Shown in pieces: positions 52,979 to 63,404 of a DNA stretch of 64,000 nucleotides. Where the stretch lies: positions 1 through 64,000 of the forward strand of contig JANQGQ010000002.1 in the NCBI GenBank assembly GCA_028277185.1, in the 5' to 3' direction. The notes beneath the pieces were generated by a model. That model saw nothing but the letters and a program-made list of their open reading frames with translations. It made no database searches and was not told the DNA's origin. The stretch's first letter is position 1; each line of letters begins with the position of its first letter. This stretch comes from Woeseiaceae bacterium. Its GTDB lineage: Bacteria > Pseudomonadota > Gammaproteobacteria > Steroidobacterales > Woeseiaceae. The translations under genes and the position numbers were made by a program.

Positions 52979-54450
52979 TGAACGAACACACTGGTATCCG
53001 ATGTCGCGATGCCGCTCGCGCGGTCATCGATGTCGACGTAGCCCGCCCCGACCGTGAAACGGCCGAATCGGGACTGGCGTTCGTAAGTTATCTGAATGTC
53101 GGTTAGATCCCGGGCGGTGGGCGCAACACTGTGATTCGGCTGCGGCGACCCTTGGCGATTCAATTCCATGTGGCGCAGGGAGATGTTCCAGACGTGACCG
53201 GCGGATTGTACCAGCGTTGAACCGATCGAGTAGGACAAACCGTCTCCATCAATACTGTGCCCGATAGGCTTGCCCTTGTATCGATACCCGCTGTTATAGA
53301 TCGGGTGCTCGTAGGCGCAATTCGGTTTCCGGTCCGCAAATCCGAAACCTCCCTCCCGGCACTCGGTGTCCGCTACCTCGACGTGAGTACGGTGGCTCAG
53401 GCCGCCGATGTCACCGTGAAACTCGAACCCCAGCTGGCGCAGCCACGACCCGATCCCGTCGCCCCCACCCCGGCCATCTTCACCGATCCACTGCATGTAG
53501 GCAGTCACGGGCACTCCACCGGGCAGCGACCAGCGAATGTCGATTCCACCGAGCTGATTGCCTGGTTCGTCTTCCGCATCGACGTTTACGCCGCGATTGT
53601 CGCGGCCGAGAAGCAGATCACCGAAGGTTTCGAGTCGACAAGGCCTGTCGTCCCCGCACCATTGCGCCGTGCGTGACAGACCAATCTCGAGACCCTTGAC
53701 GGGCCGGATACTCCCGCGGATTCCGAACAACAACGCATCGTTGACGACGCGATCGTCGTCGAGTTGCTGCATGAAGGTAGTGAACGTCCACGGCCCCATC
53801 CAGGACAACCACGGCGTCTCGAACGGCGTACTGTTGTTTCGCTGAAGCGTAATGCCTGGGGCAGGACGGTGGTTTGTGCCGAGAATCAGGCTGCCGTCAC
53901 GTCCAGGACCCCACCAGCGCTCTTGCCAGCCGGCCGTCAGCATCCAGTTGCCGAGTGCCATACCGACGTACGTGCCATCCGGACGAAACTCATCGCCGTC
54001 GAACGAATCGTCGACGATCGTACCCTGAACATTGATCGTGAATCTCTCGCCAACCCACGTCACTTTCGCTGTCAGCTCACGTTCGTCACGAGGCGTGTTC
54101 TCGAAGGTGCGAATAAACCGCGGCTGCTCGCCCACGGCCGCGCGGACGTTGACGGTCAGAAAATCGGGCTCGAGTTCATCGCGGGACTGCCGAAACAAAC
54201 GATCGTATGCTGCACGTTGGTTGGGTGTCAGCGTCGCCTGATCCGTGGATCGCAAGGCCGTCTGGATTTCTCCCCAGGAGATCGGCCATGCAGTCGAAGC
54301 GATGTCGATCGCACGTGTGTCGTTGAGCAGATCGATATCATGACGAATTCGCAGATCACCCGGGGGCGCCAGAACCTCGGCGGCCGCGTTCGCGGCGCAA
54401 AGGCCCAGCAGGGCGGGGCCGAGCCAGGGTGAGAGTCGTTGCAAGGACAT
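52963..54450 (-). CDS. wzi: Wzi-family capsule assembly outer-membrane protein
   Basis: 495 residues. Signal peptide (GPALLGLCAANAAAE), then a beta-barrel with repeated aromatic strands; GWQERWWGPGRDGSLILGTN and the Arg/Trp-rich loop are typical of Capsule_assemb_Wzi. Wzi binds polymer at the cell surface and helps anchor capsule. It ends in the start of the SLBB exporter gene, so the two are translationally linked, and it is separated from wecB upstream by 152 bp. Confidence 0.88.
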   Translation of the reverse strand: MSLQRLSPWLGPALLGLCAANAAAEVLAPPGDLRIRHDIDLLNDTRAIDIASTAWPISWGEIQTALRSTDQATLTPNQRAAYDRLFRQSRDELEPDFLTVNVRAAVGEQPRFIRTFENTPRDERELTAKVTWVGERFTINVQGTIVDDSFDGDEFRPDGTYVGMALGNWMLTAGWQERWWGPGRDGSLILGTNHRPAPGITLQRNNSTPFETPWLSWMGPWTFTTFMQQLDDDRVVNDALLFGIRGSIRPVKGLEIGLSRTAQWCGDDRPCRLETFGDLLLGRDNRGVNVDAEDEPGNQLGGIDIRWSLPGGVPVTAYMQWIGEDGRGGGDGIGSWLRQLGFEFHGDIGGLSHRTHVEVADTECREGGFGFADRKPNCAYEHPIYNSGYRYKGKPIGHSIDGDGLSYSIGSTLVQSAGHVWNISLRHMELNRQGSPQPNHSVAPTARDLTDIQITYERQSRFGRFTVGAGYVDIDDRASGIATSDTSVFVQWQSR

Positions 54451-54602
54451 CCTGTATACGCGGCAAACCGTTCAGCGACGCGCCGGATGTTAGCAGCATT
54501 TCGGACGAATGAAACAGCATTGCCGTCCAGCGACGGCACCCAGGCCGAGTGCGCGGCAGGAGCAACCCCGGAAAGAAGTCCTGACGAACGCACTCGCCGA
54601 AA

Positions 54603-55706
54603 CTAGTCGACGCAGAGCCAGCGCTGGATCGAGTCAACCACACGCGCCGCGGTTTTCCCGTCCCATAGCGGCACCGTCGATCCTCGCGACCACTCGCCGC
54701 TCATGGCCTTGCTCAGACTCTCGCCGAGCGTCTCCGCCTCGACGAGCTTATTGGTCCCAGCGTGAATCGTGATGGGGCGTTCGGTGTTTTCGCGCAGCGT
54801 CAGACAGGGAATGCCAAGGTAGGTAGTCTCCTCCTGCAGGCCGCCCGAATCCGTAATGACGAGCCGCGCTCCTGTCAGCAGGCTCATGAAGCGGACGTAA
54901 GGCAGCGGCTCGACGAGCTTGAGACCCGGCGCCCCGCCGATAAGCCGGTCGAGTCCGAAAGCCTTGAGCGCTTTCAACGTGCGGGGGTGAGCAACGAATA
55001 CGACCGGCAGATTTGCCGCAGCCCGAATCAAAGCCTCCACGATGGGCTTCATCGATTTCTCTTCGTCTACATTGGAGGGGCGGTGCAGCGTAACGAGCGC
55101 ATAGTCCCCGGCATCGAGGCCAAGCTCCTCACGCACTGAAGCGCTCGCGATCTTCTCACGGAGCATTTCGAACGAGTCGATCATGATGTTCCCGACCAGC
55201 TCGATTTTGCCCGCATCGACGCCTTCCGCCAGCAAGTTGTCGTTGGCGTCCTGCGACGGTGTCCAGAGAAGATCGGAAATCGCGTCGGTGACTAGTCGAT
55301 TTATCTCCTCCGGCATGCGTCGATCGCCGCTCCGCAGGCCCGCTTCCAGGTGAGCGACGGGAATCAGCAGCTTTGCGCATACCAGCGCGCATGCAGCAGT
55401 GGGATTTACGTCGCCGACGACGATCACCATGTCCGGCCTGTCGCTAAGGCAGAGTCTCTCGTACTCGATCATGACCCTGCCCGTCTGCTCTGCATGCGTG
55501 CCACTGCCGACGCCGAGGTTGTACGCTGGCTCCGGCAGCCGCAGGTCTCGCAGAATGGCGTCGGACATATTGGTGTCGTAGTGCTGACCGGTGTGCACGA
55601 GCAGCGGCTCTGCCCAGTCGGTCGCCGCAATCGCGTGGTACAGCGGCGCAACTTTCATGAAGTTCGGCCGGGCGGCAGCAATGAGATGAACGCTCTTCGT
55701 AGTCAT
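54603..55706 (-). CDS. wecB: UDP-N-acetylglucosamine 2-epimerase (non-hydrolysing)
   Basis: 367 residues. HTGQHYDTNMSDAIL, VVGDVNPTAACAL, HLEAGLRSGDRRMPEE and TDSGGLQEETTYLG are the core motifs of the WecB family, and LTLRENTERPI the conserved C-terminal one. Converts UDP-GlcNAc to UDP-ManNAc, which the TviB/WecC-type dehydrogenase at 58405 could oxidise. 38 bp after pgi on the minus strand. Confidence 0.92.
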   Translation of the reverse strand: MTTKSVHLIAAARPNFMKVAPLYHAIAATDWAEPLLVHTGQHYDTNMSDAILRDLRLPEPAYNLGVGSGTHAEQTGRVMIEYERLCLSDRPDMVIVVGDVNPTAACALVCAKLLIPVAHLEAGLRSGDRRMPEEINRLVTDAISDLLWTPSQDANDNLLAEGVDAGKIELVGNIMIDSFEMLREKIASASVREELGLDAGDYALVTLHRPSNVDEEKSMKPIVEALIRAAANLPVVFVAHPRTLKALKAFGLDRLIGGAPGLKLVEPLPYVRFMSLLTGARLVITDSGGLQEETTYLGIPCLTLRENTERPITIHAGTNKLVEAETLGESLSKAMSGEWSRGSTVPLWDGKTAARVVDSIQRWLCVD

Positions 55707-55744
55707 ACGCGAATCAATACGTTTGGCCGGCCGGGATACGAGCT

Positions 55745-57370
55745 TTAGTGCCCGCGCAGTTCTTGCAGTCTGCCGATGAGCGCCGCTGTCGACGCGTTGC
55801 TGCCCTCGTATTGCTCGTGTCGGGACACCGCTCCTGTCATGGAGTCAGCCAGGCGCTTCCCCAATTCGACGCCCCACTGATCGAAGGAGTTGATTCCCCA
55901 GAGCACGCCCTCGACGAATACCTTGTGTTCATATAGGGCAATCAACTGGCCGAGCGTTTCGGGCGTGAGTGCACCAAAGACCAGCACGTTCGAAGGATTG
56001 TTGCCCCTATGCACGCGATGGGGGGCCAGGCCCCCTTCGTCAAAACCGTCCATGAGCGCTTCGGCCTGTGCGAGGCAATTCGCGATCGCAAGATCCTGCA
56101 GCGACTGAGCGGCACCTGAGCTGGTAGCCGGCAACAGAAAGTCGACCGGGACGAGGCGCGTCCCCTGATGCAGCAACTGATAGAACGAGTGCTGCGCATT
56201 GTTGCCGGCCTCACCCCAGATTACAGCGCCCGTTTCGCAACGAACCCGCTTGCCGTCCGTTCGAACGGATTTGCCGTTGGACTCCATCTGTAACTGCTGC
56301 AGATAGGCAGGGAACCGATCCAGACGATTGTCATACGGCAGGATGGCATGTGTTTCGGCGCCGAAGAAATTGTTGTACCAGTTGCCCAGCATGGCGAGCA
56401 CCACCGGCATGTTCTCGCTCAGGGGCGACAGACGAAAGTGTTGATCCATGATCCGGCCGCCCAACAACACCCGCGAAAACGTCTCGAACCCCAAAACGAG
56501 TGCCAGCGAGAGTCCGACGGCAGACCAGAGCGAGTAGCGGCCTCCCACCCAGTCCCAGAAGCCGAAACGGAAATCCGGACGGATGCCGAAATCATTCATC
56601 GCGGCGTGGTTTGTCGACGTAGCAGCGAAATGCGCTTCGACCGCTGCGTCACCCAGTGTGTCGACGATCCAGGCACGTGCCGCCCGGGCGTTGCTCATCG
56701 TCTCGAGTGTCGTGAACGTCTTCGAGCAGACCACGAACAAGGTCTCTGCCGGGTCCAGCTCGCTCCGCAAGTCGGCGAGCTGCGTACCGTCGACGTTCGA
56801 CACACTGAAGAAGCGCATGCCGTCGGTCCAGTAGTGCCGGAGCGCTCTCGCCACCATCACCGGCCCCAGATCGGAGCCGCCGATCCCTATATTGACCACA
56901 TTGCGAAAGCGTTTTCCGGTGCTGCCGACGATCTCGCCTGCATGCACGGCGTGGACGTATTCCTCGATTCGCGTCAGCACCCCCCACAGGTCCCGGACGG
57001 CGGGAACCTCCAGCGCCACCCGATCTGAGATCTTGGAGCGCAACGCCACGTGCAATACCGCCCTGTCTTCCGTCACGTTGATGCGTTCACCGGAGAACAT
57101 TGCCTCGATGGACTCCGGAACCGAAGACTCCTTTGCCAGCCGCGTGAAGAGCTTTAGGGTCTTACTCGTGACGTGGTTCTTCGAATAGTCGAGCGTCAGG
57201 TCCCCGGCGCTAAGGACCAGCCGCTCCGCTCGCGACCGGTCGCGGCGAAACAGCTCCTTCAGGGAGCGGTGACGCAGCTCGTCCCTATAGTGAGTCCTTA
57301 GAGCCTGCCACGCCGGCAGGTCTGTCGGATATCGGGCGGACAACTTTCGCCCGGGATAGGCATCAGGCAC
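55745..57370 (-). CDS. pgi: glucose-6-phosphate isomerase
   Basis: 541 residues. [20 protein letters not shown] is the phosphate-binding loop, and [15 protein letters not shown] the C-terminal family signature. A GTG at 57370 is used, overlapping the epimerase stop by eight bases; no ATG is close. Interconverts glucose-6-P and fructose-6-P, linking central metabolism to both mannose-6-P (manC) and UDP-GlcNAc supply. Its place inside an EPS operon is meaningful: it feeds precursors. Confidence 0.94.
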   Translation of the reverse strand: MPDAYPGRKLSARYPTDLPAWQALRTHYRDELRHRSLKELFRRDRSRAERLVLSAGDLTLDYSKNHVTSKTLKLFTRLAKESSVPESIEAMFSGERINVTEDRAVLHVALRSKISDRVALEVPAVRDLWGVLTRIEEYVHAVHAGEIVGSTGKRFRNVVNIGIGGSDLGPVMVARALRHYWTDGMRFFSVSNVDGTQLADLRSELDPAETLFVVCSKTFTTLETMSNARAARAWIVDTLGDAAVEAHFAATSTNHAAMNDFGIRPDFRFGFWDWVGGRYSLWSAVGLSLALVLGFETFSRVLLGGRIMDQHFRLSPLSENMPVVLAMLGNWYNNFFGAETHAILPYDNRLDRFPAYLQQLQMESNGKSVRTDGKRVRCETGAVIWGEAGNNAQHSFYQLLHQGTRLVPVDFLLPATSSGAAQSLQDLAIANCLAQAEALMDGFDEGGLAPHRVHRGNNPSNVLVFGALTPETLGQLIALYEHKVFVEGVLWGINSFDQWGVELGKRLADSMTGAVSRHEQYEGSNASTAALIGRLQELRGH

Positions 57371-58388
57371 TTTGCTTTTGCCCTTCCCGGTAGTATTCGA
57401 GATACCAGTCGACGAACTTCCTGACGCCCACGTCTATCGGCGTACTCGGCTGATAATCGACGTCGACGGCCAGATCCTCAGTGTCGGCCCAGGTATCCGG
57501 AACGTCGCCAGGCTGCAAGGGAAGCAGGTTCTTCTCAGCTTTCTTCCCGACGCATTCTTCGATGACCTCGATATAGCGCATCAGCTCGACCGGTTGCTGG
57601 TTACCTATATTGTAGATTCGATACGGCGCGCGGCTCGTACCGGGGTCCGGGTTGTCGCTGTCCCAGCTCTCGTTGGGCGCCGCAGAGCGATCCATTGTCC
57701 GGATCACGCCTTCGACGATGTCTTCGACATAGGTGAAGTCCCTACGATGATTGCCGTAGTTGAAGACGTCGATCGGCTTGCCTTCGAGAATGTTGCGGGT
57801 AAACAGGAACAGTGCCATATCCGGACGCCCCCAAGGCCCATAGACCGTGAAGAACCGCAACCCTGTCGTTGGCAAGTTGTAGAGGTTCGAGTAGCTGTGC
57901 GCCATCAGCTCGTTCGCTTTCTTGGTAGCACCGTACAGCGCAAGCGGATGGTCGACATTCTGGTGAATCGAAAACGGCATTGCCGAGTTGGCGCCGTACA
58001 CGGAACTCGACGATGCGTAGACAAGGTGCTCTACGTTATTGTGCCGGCAGCCCTCGAGAATGTGCAGCGTCCCGACGATATTGCTATCGATATAGCTATG
58101 AGGGTTCTCGAGCGAGTAACGTACGCCCGCCTGGGCTGCAAGGTGTACGACGCGATCGAAACCCTCTTCTGCGAACAGCTTTTCGATGCCCGGGCGGTCG
58201 GCCAGGTCGAGCCGATGCATTGTGAAGCGATCGTAGTCCGCGAGCTGCCTGGCGCGCGCCTCTTTCAAAGCGACGTCGTAGTAGTCGTTGAAGTTGTCGA
58301 GCCCCACGACTTCATCGTCGCGCTCCAGCAGCTGTTTGGCAGTGAAGCTCCCGATAAAGCCCGCTGCGCCGGTAACGAGGATTTTCAT
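57363..58388 (-). CDS. UDP-glucuronate 4-epimerase (CapI/LspL-type)
   Basis: 341 residues. [20 protein letters not shown] opens the NAD-binding fold, [16 protein letters not shown] is the signature of GlcA 4-epimerases, [15 protein letters not shown] holds the Y-x-x-x-K, and [16 protein letters not shown] the substrate loop. Makes UDP-galacturonate from the UDP-glucuronate of ugd at 43328. 16 bp after the TviB-type dehydrogenase. Confidence 0.88.
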   Translation of the reverse strand: MKILVTGAAGFIGSFTAKQLLERDDEVVGLDNFNDYYDVALKEARARQLADYDRFTMHRLDLADRPGIEKLFAEEGFDRVVHLAAQAGVRYSLENPHSYIDSNIVGTLHILEGCRHNNVEHLVYASSSSVYGANSAMPFSIHQNVDHPLALYGATKKANELMAHSYSNLYNLPTTGLRFFTVYGPWGRPDMALFLFTRNILEGKPIDVFNYGNHRRDFTYVEDIVEGVIRTMDRSAAPNESWDSDNPDPGTSRAPYRIYNIGNQQPVELMRYIEVIEECVGKKAEKNLLPLQPGDVPDTWADTEDLAVDVDYQPSTPIDVGVRKFVDWYLEYYREGQKQSA

Positions 58389-58404
58389 ACACTACTCCGA
58401 AGTG

Positions 58405-59685
58405 CTACAGACGGTCGTCGCTGAGTTCTGCGGGGAGAACGTACTTCACATCGTAGACCACCGCAGCCGGTTTCGCGAGGCTGTGTATCCACTCCTTGCC
58501 GCCTTCGATGAATTGCGAATGCGCGACTGCGATGACGACGGCGTCGTACCCACCTGCCTCCGGGTGTTCCGTTAAACTGAGGCCGTACTCCTGCCGAGCC
58601 TCGTCGGACGACACCCAGGGATCGTGCACGTCCACCTGAGCACCGTACGTCTCCAGCTCCGAGACGATATCCACCACCTTGGTGTTTCGCAGATCGGGAC
58701 AATTCTCCTTGAAGGCCAAGCCGAGAATCAGCACGCGCGACCCAAGCGGCTGGATCGCTTTCTCGAGCATCAGTTCGACGATTCGGGAAGCGACATAAAG
58801 CGGCATATCGTCGTTGATTCGACGGCCGGCCAGGATCATCTGAGAATGGTAGCCGAGCTGCTGAGCCTTATAGGTCAGATAGTAAGGGTCTACGCCGATG
58901 CAGTGACCGCCGACGAGCCCGGGCCGGAACGGCAGGAAGTTCCACTTCGTGCCTGCCGCCTCGAGTACTTCCTCGGTATCGATGCCGACGCGGTCGAAGA
59001 TCATTGCAAGTTCGTTGACAAGAGCAATATTCACGTCCCGCTGCGTGTTTTCGATGACCTTGGCGGCCTCCGCCACCTTGATGCTCGACGTCTTGTGCGT
59101 TCCCGCAGTGATGATCGATGCATAAACCCTGTCAATAAAATCGGCGACCTCCGGCGTCGAGCCGGAGGTGATCTTCAGTATGTTGACGAGCCGGTGCTCC
59201 TTGTCGCCCGGGTTGATTCGCTCGGGGCTATAGCCTGCGAAGAAATCGACGTTGAGCTTCAGGCCGGCGCCCTGCTCGATGATCGGGACGCAGAAATCCT
59301 CCGTCGCGCCCGGATAGACGGTAGACTCGTAGACGACGACGTCACCCTCGCTGACTACGGAACCGAGCGTCTCACTCGCTTTTCGAAGCGGCGTTAGCAA
59401 CGGTCGCTTGGAGTCGCTAATGGGCGTCGGTACCGTAACGACGTAGAAATTACATTCAGCCAGGCTGTCGACCGATTCAGCGTAGAAGAGTTGCGTCGCC
59501 TCGGCGAGTTCTCCGTTCGAGACCTCGAGCGTCGAATCCTGGCCGGCTTTCAGCTCGGCTACGCGCGCTTCGTTCACATCGAAACCGACGGTAGGGTACT
59601 TCTTGCCGAACTCGACGGCTAGCGGCAGCCCGACGTAGCCGAGCCCGATCACGCCGATCCTGAGATTTTCCAGATCAAAATCCAT
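58405..59685 (-). CDS. UDP-HexNAc 6-dehydrogenase (TviB/WbpO/VipA-type)
   Basis: 426 residues. [19 protein letters not shown] at the N-terminus; [36 protein letters not shown] (catalytic Cys) and [19 protein letters not shown] match TviB/WbpO rather than Ugd. Oxidises UDP-GlcNAc, UDP-GalNAc or UDP-ManNAc to the uronate. With wecB in the same operon, ManNAcA is one possible product; the substrate is not certain. 21 bp after nhaB. Confidence 0.87.
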   Translation of the reverse strand: MDFDLENLRIGVIGLGYVGLPLAVEFGKKYPTVGFDVNEARVAELKAGQDSTLEVSNGELAEATQLFYAESVDSLAECNFYVVTVPTPISDSKRPLLTPLRKASETLGSVVSEGDVVVYESTVYPGATEDFCVPIIEQGAGLKLNVDFFAGYSPERINPGDKEHRLVNILKITSGSTPEVADFIDRVYASIITAGTHKTSSIKVAEAAKVIENTQRDVNIALVNELAMIFDRVGIDTEEVLEAAGTKWNFLPFRPGLVGGHCIGVDPYYLTYKAQQLGYHSQMILAGRRINDDMPLYVASRIVELMLEKAIQPLGSRVLILGLAFKENCPDLRNTKVVDIVSELETYGAQVDVHDPWVSSDEARQEYGLSLTEHPEAGGYDAVVIAVAHSQFIEGGKEWIHSLAKPAAVVYDVKYVLPAELSDDRL

Positions 59686-59706
59686 TTCGCTTCCTGATCA
59701 CGTCCT

Positions 59707-61209
59707 CTAACCCAACAACCAAAGCGCTGCCAGACCCGTGATGCTCATCGTAATCGTATACGGCAGCGCCATGACAACCATGCGACCGTAAGACAGGCGT
59801 ATCAGCGGTGCAATCGCCGAGGTCAGCAGAAACAGGAACGCCGCCTGGCCGTTCGGCGTCGCGACGGACGGAATGTTCGTGCCCGTGTTGATCGCAACGG
59901 CCAATCCGTCGAACTGCTCGCGGGTCAGCTCGCCCGCGAGGTACATGTCCTCGACCTGACCGATGTAAACCGTTGCCACGAATACGTTGTCGGATATCAT
60001 CGACAGGAAACCGTTGGCAACGTAGAACAGCGCTTCCTGAGTCTTGCCCTCGTAGCTCATGACCCAGGCAATCACCGGATCGAAAAGGCCCTGATCTCCG
60101 ATCACGGCGACGATCGCAAAGAACACGACGAGGAGAGCCGTGAACGGTAAAGCCTCTTCGAACGCGTGGCCGAGGCGATGCTCCTCCGTGATGCCGTTCA
60201 AGGCCGTCGCGAGCACGATCACCATGAGACCGACAATGCCCGGCTCCGCCGCATGCGATACCAACGCCGCGGCAAGCAACAGAGCTACGATCGCCTGGAC
60301 GATGATCATCGCCCACTCCTGTGTAGACCGCTTCTCGGAGGTCTCCCGGTCGTATTCCTGCAGCACCGTTCGCACTTTGTCTGACAGGCGCGCTCCGTAA
60401 CCGAATGAGCGCGTAGCCTCCAACACCATGCAGGTCGCGAGTCCGACGGCGAACACGGGCATCGAGATATGCGCCATCTTCAGGAAGAACTCGGTGAATC
60501 CCCAGTCCATCACCTCCGCAATCAGCAGGTTTTGCGGCTCGCCGACCAGCGTCGTGACGCCGCCGAGCGCGGTGCCAACGGCACCGTGCATCATGAGGCT
60601 CCGCAGAAACGCGCGGAACTGCTCGAGGTCCTCGCGATGCAATTCGATCACTTCGTCGTCCGAAGTCGCATCGTGCTCGGCCTGATGAAAGTGCTTGCCC
60701 GACGCTACCTTGTGATAGACGCCATAGAAGCCGACGGCGACCGTGATAATCACCGCAGTCACCGTTAGCGCGTCCAGAAACGCAGAGAGCACGGCGGCCG
60801 TCGTAGAGAAGATCAGCGACAGCAACATCTTCGAGCGAACGCCCAGGAGTATCTTCGTGAACGTGTACAGCAGCATCTCGCGCAGGAAGTAGATTCCGGC
60901 GACCATGAACATCAGCAGCAGAATCACGGGGAAGTTGTGCTCCGCTTCGACGAAGACATGCTCGGGCGTCGTCAGGCCGATGATCACGGCCTCGATAGCA
61001 AGGAGCCCTCCAGGTTGCAGCGGATAGCACTTGAGCGCCATCGCCAGCGTGAATATGAACTGCAGTACCAGAATCCAGCCCGCCATGAACGGATCGATCA
61101 TGACGAGGATCGGATTCATGGCGAGGAATGCGACTATCGTCCACTTGTACCACGTCGGCGAATTGCCCAAGAAATTCGCCCGCATTGACGCTGCCATCGT
61201 TGCGGCCAT
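59707..61209 (-). CDS. nhaB: Na+/H+ antiporter NhaB
   Basis: 500 residues, about 12 membrane segments, length and start ([21 protein letters not shown]) typical of NhaB. Interior signatures include [19 protein letters not shown] and the paired [21 protein letters not shown] at 61209 with AGGAG six bases upstream. Exchanges Na+ for H+ at the inner membrane. It is the first gene of the minus-strand run leading to wecB and the SLBB exporter; whether it is truly in that operon is not shown, only tight spacing. Confidence 0.93.
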   Translation of the reverse strand: MAATMAASMRANFLGNSPTWYKWTIVAFLAMNPILVMIDPFMAGWILVLQFIFTLAMALKCYPLQPGGLLAIEAVIIGLTTPEHVFVEAEHNFPVILLLMFMVAGIYFLREMLLYTFTKILLGVRSKMLLSLIFSTTAAVLSAFLDALTVTAVIITVAVGFYGVYHKVASGKHFHQAEHDATSDDEVIELHREDLEQFRAFLRSLMMHGAVGTALGGVTTLVGEPQNLLIAEVMDWGFTEFFLKMAHISMPVFAVGLATCMVLEATRSFGYGARLSDKVRTVLQEYDRETSEKRSTQEWAMIIVQAIVALLLAAALVSHAAEPGIVGLMVIVLATALNGITEEHRLGHAFEEALPFTALLVVFFAIVAVIGDQGLFDPVIAWVMSYEGKTQEALFYVANGFLSMISDNVFVATVYIGQVEDMYLAGELTREQFDGLAVAINTGTNIPSVATPNGQAAFLFLLTSAIAPLIRLSYGRMVVMALPYTITMSITGLAALWLLG

Positions 61210-61307
61210 AGCTGCTCCTGCCTGAAGACGCCCTTCCGAGCCCCCGGTTGCTTGTCGTTGTCGTTATTTGCGGGATTCTAGACGCTATCAGCAGTAACGG
61301 CTATGCG

Positions 61308-62021
61308 CTAGCCGGCGTTCAGGCGATCCCAGACGCACTCTCCCCGATCCCGCAGTTTGTCGAGCAGCGCTTCGTGCGCGGCCAGTTCCTCGTCGCTGGC
61401 CCTGACCACGCGTAGCTCGAGTTCGCCGGCCCGGCTGACGGCCTCGACCTCATTCGTCTCCGCCGTGTCGGCCGCCGACACGGCGTCGAGGGACAGCGCC
61501 GTCTGCCCGCCCGTCATCGCGAGATACGCGCGTGCGAGAAGATCGGCGTCGATCAGCGCGCCGTGCACGTCGCGCTTCGAAGCGTCGATCTCGTAGCGCT
61601 TGCAGAGCGCGTCGAGGCTGTTGCGCTGCCCGGGGTGCATCTCGCGGGCAAGTAACAGGGTATCCAGCACGCTGGCGTGGTCCGTGACGCGCGGCTTTGG
61701 ATGCCGCATCAGGCCAAGTTCGTAGTCGAGGAAGCCGACGTCAAACTCCGCGTTGTGGATCACGAGTTCGGCGCCGCTCAAAAAAGCCAGCAGCTCGTCG
61801 GCGATCTCCGGAAAGCGCGGCTCCGATTCGAGCGAAGCGCGGCTGATGCCATGGACACGCTCGGCGCCCTCGTCGATGTCGCGATCGGGATTCAGAAAGC
61901 GATGGAACTCACGCCCGGTCAGGCGTCGGTTGACGATTTCCACGCAGCCGATCTCGATGATCCGGTGACCCTGCGCCGTGGACAGTCCGGTGGTTTCCGT
62001 GTCGAGGACGATTTGCCGCAT
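61308..62021 (-). CDS. dnaQ: DNA polymerase III epsilon subunit
   Basis: 237 residues. VLDTETTGLSTAQGHRIIEIG holds the D-x-E of ExoI, VIHNAEFDVGFLDYEL ExoII, and HGALIDADLLARAYLAMTGG the H-x4-D of ExoIII. Proofreading 3'-5' exonuclease of the replicase core. The C-terminal ~60 residues are the alpha-binding part. Downstream of rnhA after a terminator, so it probably has its own promoter. Confidence 0.94.
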   Translation of the reverse strand: MRQIVLDTETTGLSTAQGHRIIEIGCVEIVNRRLTGREFHRFLNPDRDIDEGAERVHGISRASLESEPRFPEIADELLAFLSGAELVIHNAEFDVGFLDYELGLMRHPKPRVTDHASVLDTLLLAREMHPGQRNSLDALCKRYEIDASKRDVHGALIDADLLARAYLAMTGGQTALSLDAVSAADTAETNEVEAVSRAGELELRVVRASDEELAAHEALLDKLRDRGECVWDRLNAG

Positions 62022-62070
62022 GGGTCGCTATTACACCAAACCCCGCGGCAAATTGGCACCGTCGCAGCGC

Positions 62071-62096
62071 AAAAACGACGGCGCTTCCCGCCGTCG
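62071..62096 (-). terminator. Rho-independent terminator after rnhA
   Basis: On the minus strand: CGACGGC, loop GGGAAGC, GCCGTCG, then TTTTT. A 7-bp GC-rich stem with a short T-tract, 43 bp beyond the rnhA stop and before dnaQ. Confidence 0.75.
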
Positions 62097-62138
62097 GGTG
62101 GTTGGCTCCCGGTCCAGCATCAGCAGCCGCGAGCGCGG

Positions 62139-62576
62139 CTAACGAAGCTCATCGATGCCCCGATTCGCGAGAGCATCCGCCAGCTCGTTACCGGAATTCC
62201 CGGCGTGCCCTTTGACCCAGACCCACCGAATGCTGTGCTTCTCCGCTTCCTCGTCGAGCGCCTGCCAGAGATCGCGGTTCTTGACGGGCTTCTTCGCAGC
62301 GGTCGTCCAGCCGCGCCGTTTCCAGTTCTCAAGCCAGCTCGTGATCCCGTCCATGACATAGCGGGAATCGGTGTGGAGCACGACGTCGCTCGGGCGCTTC
62401 AACGCCCGGAGCGCTTCGATCGCGGCCGTGAGTTCCATTCGGTTGTTGGTGGTCTCGGCCTCGCCGCCGTAGAGGGTCTTTTCGCGGCTACCGGCCTTTA
62501 GCAGCACGCCCCAGCCGCCCGGACCCGGGTTGCCCCGGCAGGCGCCATCGGTGTAGATCTCGACAGGTGCGCTCAA
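62139..62576 (-). CDS. rnhA: ribonuclease HI
   Basis: 145 residues. [44 protein letters not shown] and [15 protein letters not shown] give all catalytic residues (D, E, D, D). Removes RNA from RNA-DNA hybrids. TTG start, overlapping the upstream methyltransferase stop by four bases (TTGA). Confidence 0.94.
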   Translation of the reverse strand: MSAPVEIYTDGACRGNPGPGGWGVLLKAGSREKTLYGGEAETTNNRMELTAAIEALRALKRPSDVVLHTDSRYVMDGITSWLENWKRRGWTTAAKKPVKNRDLWQALDEEAEKHSIRWVWVKGHAGNSGNELADALANRGIDELR

Positions 62577-63367
62577 GCTTTGTCGTCTAGCGGCGCGCTC
62601 GACAGCCGGCTCACCCGCGTCGACGGCTCAGCCAGACCGGCCACCAGTTTCGGCTTACTTCGCCAGGCAGGGCGCACCGGCGTCATCGTGCATACGCGCT
62701 TCTGCGCCGCCAGCATGTAGCAAGCCGAAAACGCCGGCCAGAAACGCTGCCCGCGTTGCTCCCAGCGCGCCGAACTCGGTCCGCGGCTGCCGGAAACGGG
62801 CCAGCGAAAAAAGTACTCGGTCATGCCGTGGATCCGCATGTCGAGGAGCTTCAGCCAGTCGCGCAGACGGCGGTCGGAGACCAGGTTTTCCGCTGCGGGC
62901 GGCAGCGCGGCGCCTGGAACGACGCGTCTTAAACCCCATAAGCCCCCGGGACGGAAGGCCAGAACGATCAGATGTCCGTGGGCGTGCAGGACTCGGTTCA
63001 CCTCGCGCAGAATGGCATGCGGCCGGTCCGAGAACTCGAGCGTGTGCGGAAGCAGCACGCAGTCCACGGTTTCGTCGGCCACGGGGAGCCGCCATGGCTG
63101 CCCGACGACGACGGGCACGGCGTCGGACGGTGCGTCGGCGATCAGGAACCCGCGCTGGGTCCGCGCGGAGCGCAGGAAGGTCTCGGGCGCTCCCCAACCG
63201 CCTACCTGAAGACACTGCTCGCCGAAGATGCCCTCGAAGGCGTCCTCGACGAGTCGCGCTTCGCGGGCAAGCAGCGACTGACCGAGCGGCTGAGCAAGCC
63301 AGTCGCGCGCGACGTCGGGAAAACGAAACACCTCTGTCAAGGGAACCAGCTCCGCTGTGAACTTCAT
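62573..63367 (-). CDS. YafS-like SAM-dependent methyltransferase
   Basis: 264 residues. The methyltransferase core is weak at motif I ([13 protein letters not shown]) but clear later: [29 protein letters not shown] and [19 protein letters not shown] match class I enzymes, as in YafS, which occupies the same place beside rnhA in enteric bacteria. The frame is open to 63466, but [10 protein letters not shown] at 63367 is the family-like start. Substrate unknown. Confidence 0.78.
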   Translation of the reverse strand: MKFTAELVPLTEVFRFPDVARDWLAQPLGQSLLAREARLVEDAFEGIFGEQCLQVGGWGAPETFLRSARTQRGFLIADAPSDAVPVVVGQPWRLPVADETVDCVLLPHTLEFSDRPHAILREVNRVLHAHGHLIVLAFRPGGLWGLRRVVPGAALPPAAENLVSDRRLRDWLKLLDMRIHGMTEYFFRWPVSGSRGPSSARWEQRGQRFWPAFSACYMLAAQKRVCTMTPVRPAWRSKPKLVAGLAEPSTRVSRLSSAPLDDKA

Positions 63368-63404
63368 CCTTGCACTCGCACCCGGCCCAGGTAAAGCTAG
63401 TCCG

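Noticed and set aside
62053-62068. TGGCACCGTCGCAGCG, a -24/-12-like sequence on the plus strand
   Set aside because: No plus-strand gene follows; both flanking genes are on the minus strand, and the -12 element is poor.
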